The position numbers and the translations under genes were made by a program. Of a stretch of 64,000 nt of DNA, positions 14,532 through 22,859 are shown piece after piece (the first letter of the stretch is position 1; every line of letters starts with the position of its first letter). The notes beneath the pieces were generated by a model that saw only the letters and a list, made by a program, of their open reading frames with translations, had not been told where the DNA came from and made no database searches. Source of the stretch: Sphingomonas sp. TZW2008 (lineage in GTDB: Bacteria > Pseudomonadota > Alphaproteobacteria > Sphingomonadales > Sphingomonadaceae); the NCBI RefSeq assembly GCF_002117915.1, contig NZ_BDJB01000001.1, positions 124,001 to 188,000 on the forward strand. The letters are read 5' to 3'.

Positions 14532-16637
14532 ATGAAGCTGCTCGCCAACTCGCGCCAGGCGGCGCTCCCCGCCGCGATCCTGCTGCTCGTCGTCGTCATG
14601 GTCGTGCCGATCCCGGCCTTCCTGCTCGACGTGTTCTTCGTCGCCAACATCGCGATCAGCCTCGCAGTGCTGATGGTCGCGTTGAACGCGCAGAAGCCGC
14701 TCGACTTCTCCGCCTTTCCCACCGTGCTGCTGTTCGCCACGCTGTTCCGCCTCGGCCTCAACGTCGCCTCGACGCGCGTCGTGCTGGTCCACGGGCATGA
14801 GGGCGAGGCCGCGGCCGGCCATGTGATCGAGGCGTTCGGCAGCTTCCTGATCGGCGGCGACTATGTCGTCGGCATCTTCGTCTTCGCGATCCTGATGATC
14901 ATCAACCTGATCGTGGTGACGAAGGGCGCAGGCCGCGTCTCCGAAGTCTCCGCGCGGTTCACGCTCGACGCGCTGCCCGGCAAGCAGATGGCGATCGACG
15001 CCGACTTGAACGCCGGGCTGATGACGCCGGAAGAGGCCAAGAAGCGCCGCGTCGAAGTCGCGACCGAAGCTGATTTCTACGGCTCGATGGACGGTTCGTC
15101 CAAGTTCGTGAAGGGCGACGCGATCGCCGCGATCCTGATCCTTGCGGCGAACATCATCGGCGGGCTGATTCTCGGCCCTGTCAGCCACGGCATGTCGATC
15201 GCCGATGCGGCGAAGGGCTATACGCTGCTCGCGATCGGCGACGCGCTGGTCGCGCAGCTGCCGTCGCTGATGCTGTCGATCGCCGCCGCCGCGATCGTTA
15301 CCCGCGTCAGTTCAGAAAAGGATCTCGCCGGCCAGATCGGCAGCCAGTTCGGTTCGCCTCGCACCTGGGCGCCGGTCGCCGGCATTCTGGGCCTGCTCGG
15401 CGTTCTGCCGGGTATGCCGCACCTCATCCTGCTGCCCGCCGCCGGAATTGCGGGCTTCACCGCGTGGAAGCTCCACAAGATCGCGCAGCGACCCGCGCCG
15501 ATCGAGGAAGCGCCCGCCGCCGAGCCGATCGACCAGTCGCGCATCGGCTGGGACGAGGTGACCGACGGGATGATGGTCAACCTCGACATCGGCTACGGCC
15601 TCGTGCCGCTGGTCGACGAGCGCAAGGGCGCGCCGCTGATGGGCCGGATCACCGGTGTGCGGCGGCAGCTGTCGAAGGAGCTCGGCTTCGTCGTGCCGCA
15701 GGTGAAGGTACGCGACGACATCAATCTCGCGCCCTACACCTACCGGCTCGTCGTCGGCGGCGTCGTGGTGGGCGAGGATCAGGTCTCGCCCGACGAGATG
15801 CTCGCGCTCGATACCGGCACCGGCTTCGGCGACCTGAAGGGCAAGAAGGCGAAAGATCCCACCTTCGGGCTCGACGCGACGTGGATCGCGCCGGGCGACG
15901 CCGATGCCGCGACCGGCGCTGGCTACCTCGTGGTCGATTCGGGCACTGTCATCGCCACGCACCTCAACCACGCACTCGGCCAGAACGCCGCCGACCTGCT
16001 CGGCGCCGACGAGGTCCAGGCGCTGCTCGACGGGCTGAAGGAGCGCAACCCGCAGCTCGTCGCCTCACTGGTGCCGCAGCCGCTGTCGCTCACCACGCTG
16101 ACCGGCGTGCTCAAGGCGCTGCTCAACGAGGGCATCACCTTGAAGGAATTCCGCCGCATCGCCGCTGCGGTCGCGGTGATCGCGCAGCGCACGCAGGACG
16201 CCGACGAGATCGTCGAGCTGATCCGTCCCGAGCTTGGGCCCCTCATCATCCAGAAACTGTGCGGGGTGCGCGAGCCGCTGCGCGTGATGACGCTGGAGGG
16301 CGGGCTCGAGGGGCTGCTCGGCCAGGCGATGCGTGCCGATCCGTCGCGCCGCCACGTCATCGAGCCCGATCTTGGCCGCCGCATCGTCGACGCGCTGCAG
16401 CGCGCCGCGCAACCGATGATCGCCGAGGCCAAGCCGTTCGCGCTCGTCGTCCAGCCCGCGATCCGCGTCGCGATCCGCAAGCTCGTCAAAACCTGTCTGC
16501 CGGATACCCCCGTCATGAGCTTCTTCGAAGTCCCCGAGGACAAGGCGGTCGAGGTCGTCGCCGTGATCGGCGCGAACGACACGCACCCGGCGAACGGCAT
16601 GCTGGGCGGCGGCCAGCCGCAGGCGCTCGCGGCATGA
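14532..16637 (+). CDS. flhA: FlhA, flagellar type III export gate protein
   Basis: FlhA is the large export-gate subunit that uses the proton motive force and docks substrates and chaperones. The 701-residue protein has about eight N-terminal transmembrane helices and the FHIPEP signature region (RVSEVSARFTLDALPGKQMA, then IDADLNAGLMT). A large cytoplasmic domain containing the DDINLAPYTYRL segment follows. Its stop overlaps the fliA start by four bases. Confidence 0.97.
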   Translation: MKLLANSRQAALPAAILLLVVVMVVPIPAFLLDVFFVANIAISLAVLMVALNAQKPLDFSAFPTVLLFATLFRLGLNVASTRVVLVHGHEGEAAAGHVIEAFGSFLIGGDYVVGIFVFAILMIINLIVVTKGAGRVSEVSARFTLDALPGKQMAIDADLNAGLMTPEEAKKRRVEVATEADFYGSMDGSSKFVKGDAIAAILILAANIIGGLILGPVSHGMSIADAAKGYTLLAIGDALVAQLPSLMLSIAAAAIVTRVSSEKDLAGQIGSQFGSPRTWAPVAGILGLLGVLPGMPHLILLPAAGIAGFTAWKLHKIAQRPAPIEEAPAAEPIDQSRIGWDEVTDGMMVNLDIGYGLVPLVDERKGAPLMGRITGVRRQLSKELGFVVPQVKVRDDINLAPYTYRLVVGGVVVGEDQVSPDEMLALDTGTGFGDLKGKKAKDPTFGLDATWIAPGDADAATGAGYLVVDSGTVIATHLNHALGQNAADLLGADEVQALLDGLKERNPQLVASLVPQPLSLTTLTGVLKALLNEGITLKEFRRIAAAVAVIAQRTQDADEIVELIRPELGPLIIQKLCGVREPLRVMTLEGGLEGLLGQAMRADPSRRHVIEPDLGRRIVDALQRAAQPMIAEAKPFALVVQPAIRVAIRKLVKTCLPDTPVMSFFEVPEDKAVEVVAVIGANDTHPANGMLGGGQPQALAA

Positions 16638-17383
16638 GCGCCGAGCCGCATCGCAGCGCGTTCGCGAACGCCGCGCCACTCACTTATAGTCCGCGTGCGC
16701 GCGCACGCGAGGAAGGCGCGCTGGTGCGCGAGCATCTGCCGCTCGTTCGCCGGCTCGCGTGGCACGTTCACGGCAGCGTCTCCACCGCGGTCGAGGTCGA
16801 GGATCTTGTTCAGACGGGTCTCGTCGCGCTGGTCGAGGCGGCCGCCGCGTTCGAAGATCGCGGGCAGGTCACCTTTCGGCAGTATCTCACCACCCGGCTG
16901 CGCGGCGCGATGATCGACGAGCTGCGCCGCCACGCCGCGATGACGCGCGGCGCGATCCGCCGTCGCCGCGATTATGCCCGCGCCGTTCAAGCGCTGACCG
17001 GCGAGCTTGGCCGCGCGCCGAGCGAGGCGCAGCTCGCCGCACGTCTCGGCGTCTCGGTTGATAAATTGCGGTCCGAATATGTCACCGCCGAGGCCGCCAA
17101 GTTCGATTCGATCGACGAGGTCTACAGCGACGACCAGCCCTGGTTCGCCAGCGACGAGCCGAACGCGTTCGATCAACTCGCCGAAGGGCAGCAGCGCGCG
17201 CGCCTCGTCGCCGCGATCGCCGCGTTGCCCGAACGCGAGCAGCTGGTGATCCAGCTCTACCACGTCGAGGAACTCAACCTGGAGGAGATCGGCGCGGTAC
17301 TTGGCGTAGGGTCGGCGCGCGTCTGCCAGATCAAATCGGCGGCGCACGCCAAGCTCAAGAAGGCGCTGCTGCGCGCCGGTTAA
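16634..17383 (+). CDS. fliA: FliA, sigma-28 factor for late flagellar genes
   Basis: FliA directs RNA polymerase to late flagellar promoters. The 249-residue protein has sigma region 2 (VEVEDLVQTGLVALVEAAA), region 3 (LTGELGRAPSEAQLAARLG) and region 4 (LPEREQLVIQLYHVEELNLE, then EIGAVLGVGSARVCQIKSAA). Four promoters matching the FliA consensus are present in this window, in front of flgM, both flagellins and fliD. It is the last gene of the sigma-54-driven sltF-flhA-fliA unit. Confidence 0.95.
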   Translation: MSAEPHRSAFANAAPLTYSPRARAREEGALVREHLPLVRRLAWHVHGSVSTAVEVEDLVQTGLVALVEAAAAFEDRGQVTFRQYLTTRLRGAMIDELRRHAAMTRGAIRRRRDYARAVQALTGELGRAPSEAQLAARLGVSVDKLRSEYVTAEAAKFDSIDEVYSDDQPWFASDEPNAFDQLAEGQQRARLVAAIAALPEREQLVIQLYHVEELNLEEIGAVLGVGSARVCQIKSAAHAKLKKALLRAG

Positions 17384-17492
17384 GGCGGCGCCGGGCGGTA
17401 ACCGCCTACGAATGTGTTATAAACTGCGACACTGACGCAGATTATGCCGAATCCCCGGAACGCCGTGATCGCCCCGCGCGTACCTCGGGGCG

Positions 17493-18200
17493 ATGCCACA
17501 ACCTGCCACACCCATGTTCCCCTGGCGCCACGTCGACCAGGAACGCTTCGAGACGCTGCTGCACGATCACGTCACCGATCGCCTGTTTCCGTGCGTCGGC
17601 GCCAAGGCCGCGCTTGCCCGCGGCACGCTCAACACGCTCGCCTGCAATCGGATCGACAGCGGTTGGGACGATCTGCGTATCCATGACGGACTGATGCGCT
17701 TCGCCGAGGCGTATCGCGAGGAGCCCGGCCTGTTCCGCAGCTTCGCGGTCGTCTTCGACGGACCCGACGATCTCGACGAGCCGAGCTTCGAGCGCGCGCT
17801 CTGGTCGCGCATCCAGTCGCTGTCGGACAAGGACGTGTGGCGCGGGCAGGCATATGACGCGCGCGTCAGCCACGATCCCGACGATCCGCACTTCTCCTTG
17901 AGCTTCGGCGGCGAGGCGTTCTTCGTCGTCGGCCTCCACCCTAACGCCAGCCGCCCGGCGCGCCGCTTCGACAAACCGACGCTGGTGTTCAACCTGCACG
18001 ACCAGTTCGAGACGCTGCGCGCGACCGGCCAGTATGAGGGGATGCGCGAGAAGATCCTGGTGCGCGACGAGAAGCTCGCCGGATCACGCAACCCGATGCT
18101 GGCGCGCCACGGCGCGTCGAGCGAGGCGCGGCAATATAGCGGCCGCGTCGTGGACGACGCCTGGGCGTGCCCGTTTCACTACAGCGGCGACAACGGCTAG
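17493..18200 (+). CDS. YqcI/YcgG family protein (GntA-like, possible heme-dependent N-hydroxylase)
   Basis: The 235-residue protein shows YqcI/YcgG family features: an early FPCVGAKAAL segment, LSFGGEAFFVVGLHPNASRP in the middle, NLHDQFETLRATGQYEGM, and a C-terminal ACPFHYSGDNG. A characterised family member, GntA, is a heme enzyme that N-hydroxylates a guanidino group in guanitoxin biosynthesis. The substrate here is unknown. The gene is followed after 10 bases by a DUF1989 gene on the same strand, and the pair sits between fliA and the flagellins. The 109 bases upstream hold a GGCGGTAACCGCC stem but no convincing promoter. Confidence 0.75.
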   Translation: MPQPATPMFPWRHVDQERFETLLHDHVTDRLFPCVGAKAALARGTLNTLACNRIDSGWDDLRIHDGLMRFAEAYREEPGLFRSFAVVFDGPDDLDEPSFERALWSRIQSLSDKDVWRGQAYDARVSHDPDDPHFSLSFGGEAFFVVGLHPNASRPARRFDKPTLVFNLHDQFETLRATGQYEGMREKILVRDEKLAGSRNPMLARHGASSEARQYSGRVVDDAWACPFHYSGDNG

Positions 18201-18210
18201 TCCTGCTGCG

Positions 18211-18825
18211 ATGCCCGTCGAAACTGCCGCAACCAGGCTGAACCCCGCGACCCGCATCCCCGAGCGCAGCGGCACCGCGTTCCGTCTCGCCGCCGGCGCG
18301 TTGCTCGAGGTGATCGATCCTATGGGGTGCCAGGTGTCGGACCTGCTCGCCTTCAACGCCGATGACGTGGGCGAGGCGATCTCCGCCGGGCGTACGTTCG
18401 ATTACGCCGAGACGATCTATCTCACCACCGGCCACAGCCTCTACTCGAACCGCTCGCGTCCCATGCTGGAGATCGTCGCTGACGACGTCGGGCGGCACGA
18501 CTTTCTCCTGACGCCGTGCAGCGTAGATACCTTTCGGCATTTCTACCCGGACAAGCCGGTGCATCGCGGCTGTTTCGGCAACCTCGCCGCTGCGCTCGCG
18601 CCCTATGGCATCACGGAGGACATGATCCCCAGCGCGTTCAATTGTTTCATGAACGTGCCGGTCGATGGCGAGACGGGCAAGCTGCGTGTCCTGCCGCCGA
18701 TCAGCAAGGCCGGCGACCGCATCACCTTTCGCGCGGCGATGGATCTCGTCGTCGGCCTCACCGCCTGTTCGGCGTACGCGTCGAACGGCGGCAGCTTCAA
18801 GCCGGTCGACTATCTGATCCGCTAG
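18211..18825 (+). CDS. DUF1989 (urea carboxylase-associated family) protein
   Basis: The 204-residue protein follows the DUF1989 pattern with conserved Cys-containing motifs: LLTPCSVDTFRHFYPD, HRGCFGNLAAAL and PSAFNCFMNVPVDGETGKL. Characterised relatives CgdA and CgdB form the carboxyguanidine deiminase of guanidine breakdown, so action on a guanidino or ureido compound is plausible but not demonstrated. It directly follows the YqcI/YcgG gene with a 10-base gap. A GC-rich hairpin with a short T run follows the stop. Confidence 0.75.
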   Translation: MPVETAATRLNPATRIPERSGTAFRLAAGALLEVIDPMGCQVSDLLAFNADDVGEAISAGRTFDYAETIYLTTGHSLYSNRSRPMLEIVADDVGRHDFLLTPCSVDTFRHFYPDKPVHRGCFGNLAAALAPYGITEDMIPSAFNCFMNVPVDGETGKLRVLPPISKAGDRITFRAAMDLVVGLTACSAYASNGGSFKPVDYLIR

Positions 18826-18862
18826 GCCGGCGCCGCCGCGGCGGCGCGGCCGGCGGCCTTTT
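18826..18862 (+). terminator. Rho-independent terminator after the DUF1989 gene
   Basis: A very GC-rich nested inverted repeat starts directly after the DUF1989 stop, with outer GCCGG/CCGGC and inner CGCCGCC/GGCGGCG arms. It is followed by CCTTTTC at 18857-18863. It would end the YqcI-DUF1989 transcript before the convergent flagellin gene. Confidence 0.55.
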
Positions 18863-18867
18863 CACAA

Positions 18868-18903
18868 ACGGCAAACCCCGGCTGCCGCGCGGCAACCGGG
18901 GTT
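18868..18903 (-). terminator. Terminator of flagellin gene 1
   Basis: Arms AACCCCGG (18874-18881) and CCGGGGTT (18896-18903) enclose an inner TGCCG/CGGCA stem. On the minus strand the hairpin is followed by GTTTGCCGTTTG, a weak T tract. It lies 57 bases beyond the flagellin stop. Confidence 0.55.
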
Positions 18904-18959
18904 CGTGATCGGCACCCGCACCCGATGTGGGGGCGGCGCCGGTGCCGAGCGATCGGTGA

Positions 18960-19814
18960 TTAGCCGAGCAGCTTCAGCACGCCCTGCTGCGACTGGTTCG
19001 CCTGGCTGAGCATCGCGGTCGACGCCTGGCTGAGAATCTGCGCCTTGGCGAGCGCGGTCGATTCCTCGGAGAAGTCCGCGTCCTCGATTCGGCTGCGTGC
19101 GTCGGACAGGTTGGTGGCGTTGCTGGTCAGGTTGTTGACGGCGCTCTCCAGGCGGTTCTGGGCGGCGCCGAGACCCGAGCGAACCGTTGCGACACTGGCC
19201 AGCGCGTCATCATAATTCTCGAGCGTTACGCCGTCCTGGATCGTGTCGTCGGTGAAGTTGACGACCAGGTTGAGCGACGAGCCCGTCGAAGGCGTCGTGT
19301 CGTCGCCCTCCTCGAAATCGGCGGTCAAGTCGGACAGGTCCAGATCGATCGTGTCGTCGGCATTCGCGCCGGCCTGGATCGTCACCGTCGCCGCGTCCGT
19401 GCCGAACAGCGACTTGCCGTTGAACTTGGTGTTGGTGATCACCGAGTTGATCTGCTTGGCGAGCTGCTTCTGCTCCGATTCGATGCTCGTCTTGTCGTCA
19501 TCCGAATAGGTGCCGTTTTCCTTCTGCACGGCAAGCTCGCGCATGCGCTGAAGCATGTTGCTGACTTCGTCGAGCGCGCCTTCGGCGGTCTGCGCCAGGC
19601 TGATGCCGTCGTTGGCGTTGCGGATGCCCTGGTTCATGCCCTTGATCTGCGCGGTCATCGAGCTGGCGATGGCGAGGCCGGCGGCGTCGTCCTTTGCCGA
19701 GTTGATGCGCTTACCGGTCGACAGGCGCTCCATCGCGGTCGACAGCGCCGACTGTGCCTTGGCCGATGCGTTCGACGCGCGCAGCGCCGAGATGTTGCTT
19801 CCGATGACGCTCAT
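18960..19814 (-). CDS. Flagellin 1
   Basis: The 284-residue protein is a compact flagellin. The conserved N-terminal D0/D1 region (SALSTAMERLSTGKRINSAK, then DDAAGLAIASSMTAQIKG) and the C-terminal region (SRIEDADFSEESTALAKAQI ... MLSQANQSQQGVLKLLG) flank a short centre without outer D2/D3 domains. It is nearly identical at both ends to the flagellin at 20066 and differs mainly in the middle (about residues 140-195). It has its own sigma-28 promoter and a leader hairpin. The ATG at 19814 has GGAG nearby. Confidence 0.96.
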   Translation of the reverse strand: MSVIGSNISALRASNASAKAQSALSTAMERLSTGKRINSAKDDAAGLAIASSMTAQIKGMNQGIRNANDGISLAQTAEGALDEVSNMLQRMRELAVQKENGTYSDDDKTSIESEQKQLAKQINSVITNTKFNGKSLFGTDAATVTIQAGANADDTIDLDLSDLTADFEEGDDTTPSTGSSLNLVVNFTDDTIQDGVTLENYDDALASVATVRSGLGAAQNRLESAVNNLTSNATNLSDARSRIEDADFSEESTALAKAQILSQASTAMLSQANQSQQGVLKLLG

Positions 19815-19829
19815 GTGAAATCTCCAATT

Positions 19830-19868
19830 GTCCGGCGTCCCCCACCGCCCCCAAGGCGAAGGCCGGAC
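19830..19868 (-). promoter_or_regulatory. Predicted 5' leader hairpin of flagellin 1 mRNA
   Basis: On the minus strand GTCCGGC (19868-19862) pairs perfectly with GCCGGAC (19836-19830). The 25-base interior contains a nested CGCC/GGCG hairpin with a TTGGG loop and a second G run. The structure ends about five bases upstream of the GGAG ribosome-binding site. The other flagellin leader has the same architecture with different bases. Confidence 0.5.
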
Positions 19869-19880
19869 GACCCGGCAGTG

Positions 19881-19907
19881 GAAACGGCCGTTCCCGGCGC
19901 GACTTTA
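19881..19907 (-). promoter_or_regulatory. Sigma-28 promoter of flagellin 1
   Basis: Reading the minus strand, TAAAGTCG (19907-19900), 11 bases and GCCGTTTC (19888-19881) match the FliA consensus. The -10 box ends 67 bases upstream of the start codon, exactly as at the second flagellin gene. Confidence 0.85.
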
Positions 19908-19966
19908 GAAATAATTTTCGCCGGCGCTTTCGATCGCGAACGCCGCATGTCGGTGGCACGAAAAAC

Positions 19967-19998
19967 CCCGGCAACGGTCGTTGCCGGGGTGTCCCGCC
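19967..19998 (-). terminator. Terminator of flagellin gene 2
   Basis: A perfect ten-base stem, CCCCGGCAAC with GTTGCCGGGG, encloses a four-base loop and is followed on the minus strand by TTTTT. It is a textbook rho-independent terminator that separates the two flagellin transcripts. A second inverted repeat, CGAGGGTG/CACCCTCG, lies between it and the flagellin stop (about 20003-20034). Confidence 0.85.
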
Positions 19999-20065
19999 AC
20001 CCGCGAGGGTGGAACCACGGAGCCGACACCCTCGAAGGGGGGCGGCGCCGGCACCGAAGTCTGGT

Positions 20066-20920
20066 TCAGCCGAGCAGGCGCATCACGCCCTGCTGCGACT
20101 GGTTCGCCTGGCTGAGCATCGCGGTCGACGCCTGGCTGAGGATCTGCGCCTTGGCGAGCGCGGTCGATTCCTCCGAGAAGTCGGCGTCCTCGATCCGGCT
20201 GCGCGCGTCGGACAGGTTGGTGGCGTTGCTGGTCAGGTTGTTGACCGCGCTTTCGAGACGGTTTTGCGCCGCGCCGAGGCCCGAGCGAACGGTTGCGATG
20301 CTCGACAGCGCGTCATCGTAATCTTCGAGGCTGGCGTCGGTCAGCGCGGTTTCGTTGTCGAAGTCGACCACTTTTGCCAGCGACGATCCGGTGGCCGGAT
20401 CCTCGTCGGTCGCCTCGGTGAATTCTTCCTTCAGGTCCGACAGGTCGATCGTGATCGTATCGTCGGCATTGGCGCCGGCTTGGATATCGATGCTCGCGAC
20501 ATCGCCGCTGAACAGCGCCTTGCCGTTGAACTTGGTGTTGTTGATCACCGAGTTGATCTGCTTGGCGAGTTGCTTCTGCTCCGATTCGATGCTGGTCTTG
20601 TCGTCGTCGGAATAGGTGCCGTTTTCCTTCTGCACCGACAGTTCGCGCATGCGCTGGAGCATGTTGCTGACTTCGTCGAGCGCACCTTCGGCGGTCTGCG
20701 CCAGGCTGATGCCGTCGTTGGCGTTGCGGACACCCTGGTTCATGCCCTTGATCTGCGCGGTCATCGAGCTGGCGATGGCGAGGCCGGCGGCGTCGTCCTT
20801 GGCCGAGTTGATGCGCTTGCCGGTCGACAGGCGCTCCATCGAGGTCGCGAGCATCTTGCCGGCGCTGGTCGACGCATTGGCGGCGCGCAGCGCCGACGTG
20901 TTGGAAGCGATAACGGTCAT
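20066..20920 (-). CDS. Flagellin 2
   Basis: The 284-residue flagellin starts at ATG 20920 (MTVIASNTSALRAANAS), preceded by GGAGATCACC. The terminal D0/D1 regions are almost identical to those of flagellin 1 (SQASTAMLSQANQSQQGVMR near the end), while the centre differs (about residues 140-195). The frame stays open upstream, but the ribosome-binding site and the sigma-28 promoter support this start. With flagellin 1 it looks like a tandem duplication that keeps promoter spacing and a leader hairpin. Confidence 0.95.
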   Translation of the reverse strand: MTVIASNTSALRAANASTSAGKMLATSMERLSTGKRINSAKDDAAGLAIASSMTAQIKGMNQGVRNANDGISLAQTAEGALDEVSNMLQRMRELSVQKENGTYSDDDKTSIESEQKQLAKQINSVINNTKFNGKALFSGDVASIDIQAGANADDTITIDLSDLKEEFTEATDEDPATGSSLAKVVDFDNETALTDASLEDYDDALSSIATVRSGLGAAQNRLESAVNNLTSNATNLSDARSRIEDADFSEESTALAKAQILSQASTAMLSQANQSQQGVMRLLG

Positions 20921-20939
20921 GGTGATCTCCGTATGGGTC

Positions 20940-20973
20940 TCGACGCGAACGCTGCCCCCCTTGCGGGCGTCGA
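20940..20973 (-). promoter_or_regulatory. Predicted 5' leader hairpin of flagellin 2 mRNA
   Basis: On the minus strand TCGACGC (20973-20967) pairs perfectly with GCGTCGA (20946-20940). The 20-base interior has an inner CGC/GCG pairing around a G-rich loop (AAGGGGGGCA). It ends about ten bases upstream of the ribosome-binding site. The bases differ from those in the flagellin 1 leader but the layout is the same. Confidence 0.5.
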
Positions 20974-20986
20974 TCCGTCGCCACCC

Positions 20987-21013
20987 CAAACGGCCACCCA
21001 CCGGCAAACTTTA
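20987..21013 (-). promoter_or_regulatory. Sigma-28 promoter of flagellin 2
   Basis: Reading the minus strand, TAAAGTTT (21013-21006), 11 bases and GCCGTTTG (20994-20987) match the FliA consensus, with a perfect -35 box. The -10 box ends 67 bases before the ATG, the same distance as for flagellin 1. Confidence 0.9.
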
Positions 21014-21017
21014 GCCG

Positions 21018-21040
21018 ATTTCTGCCGGCGACCGGCAAAT
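21018..21040. promoter_or_regulatory. Inverted repeat upstream of the flagellin 2 promoter
   Basis: TGCCGG (21023-21028) and CCGGCA (21032-21037) form an inverted repeat with a CGA spacer and AT-rich flanks (ATTTC, AAAT). It lies directly upstream of the -35 box, and a further CCGGCAAA overlaps that box. Its similarity to the flgB enhancer suggests the same DNA-binding protein, probably the FlbD-like regulator. Confidence 0.45.
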
Positions 21041-21227
21041 CGCCGCCGGTCGCGCGCGCCCGTGGCGTGCCCGTGATGCGCGCGCCCTCACGTACGTACG
21101 TGGGTACGCGGCGCGGGTGTGGGCGCGCGTCCACGCGCCCGGAAATATTCTGCCGGCCGGTTGCCGGCGAAACCGGTCGTTAACCACTTTGGCGGCATCA
21201 GCAGCGTCGTTCCGAAGGAGGAAGACC

Positions 21228-22495
<1,268 letters not shown>

Positions 22496-22499
<4 letters not shown>

Positions 22500-22858
22500 G
22501 TGGGGTCGGGGGTGTCGGCGGGATCGACCGGGTGATGGCGCTGCGCGCGCAGATCCTAGAACGCAACGCCGCCTTGAGCCGCGCCAACGCGACTGCCGCT
22601 GCCGCGCCGAGTGCGCCGGCATCGGGCGCGCAGCAGGCGGGCAGCTTCGCCGCGACGATGGAGAACGCGCTCCAGTCGGTGAACAACCAGGCGCAGAAGG
22701 CGTCGGCGCTGTCCGAAGCCTATGAGCGCGGCGAGACGGTGGACATCGCCAAGGTGATGCTCGCTCGCCAGGAAGCGTCGGTCGGCTTCGAGGCGACGCT
22801 TCAGGTCCGCAACAAGATCCTGTCCGCCTACAAGGACATCATGAGCATGCCGGTCTGA
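22496..22858 (+). CDS. fliE: FliE, hook-basal body adapter
   Basis: FliE joins the MS ring to the rod and is an early export substrate. The 120-residue protein has the family C-terminal half (SFAATMENALQSVNNQAQKA, then VDIAKVMLARQEASVGFEAT and LQVRNKILSAYKDIMSMPV). A GGAGG lies ten bases before the ATG. It is one base from fliF. Confidence 0.92.
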
Positions 22859-22859
22859 T

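Larger units (their letters stand above)
20921..21227. other. Divergent regulatory region between flagellin 2 and flbD
   Basis: This 307-base gap holds no gene. From left to right it contains the flagellin 2 leader hairpin, its sigma-28 promoter, an inverted repeat TGCCGG-CGA-CCGGCA at 21023-21037 flanked by ATTTC and AAAT, a 14-base palindrome CACGTACGTACGTG at 21089-21102, a GGGCGCG/CGCGCCC inverted repeat at 21121-21140, direct and inverted TGCCGG words at 21151-21170, and TTAACCAC before flbD. The TGCCGG elements resemble those upstream of flgB. Confidence 0.6.

Noticed and set aside
15464..16634. A long plus-strand frame overlapping flhA that runs into fliA
   Set aside because: Composition is Arg-rich nonsense over flhA; only the final part from 16634 is the real fliA.
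17384..17492. TATAAA at about 17417 as a -10 box for the YqcI/YcgG gene
   Set aside because: No acceptable -35 hexamer lies 16-18 bases upstream; evidence is too thin.
19960..19985. TGGCAC at 19963 as a plus-strand sigma-54 promoter
   Set aside because: No TTGC at the -12 position and no gene follows on the plus strand.
21005..21020. A sigma-54-like element CGGCTAAAGTTTGCC upstream of flagellin 2
   Set aside because: Spacing is one base short; the same bases form a well-spaced sigma-28 promoter, which explains them better.
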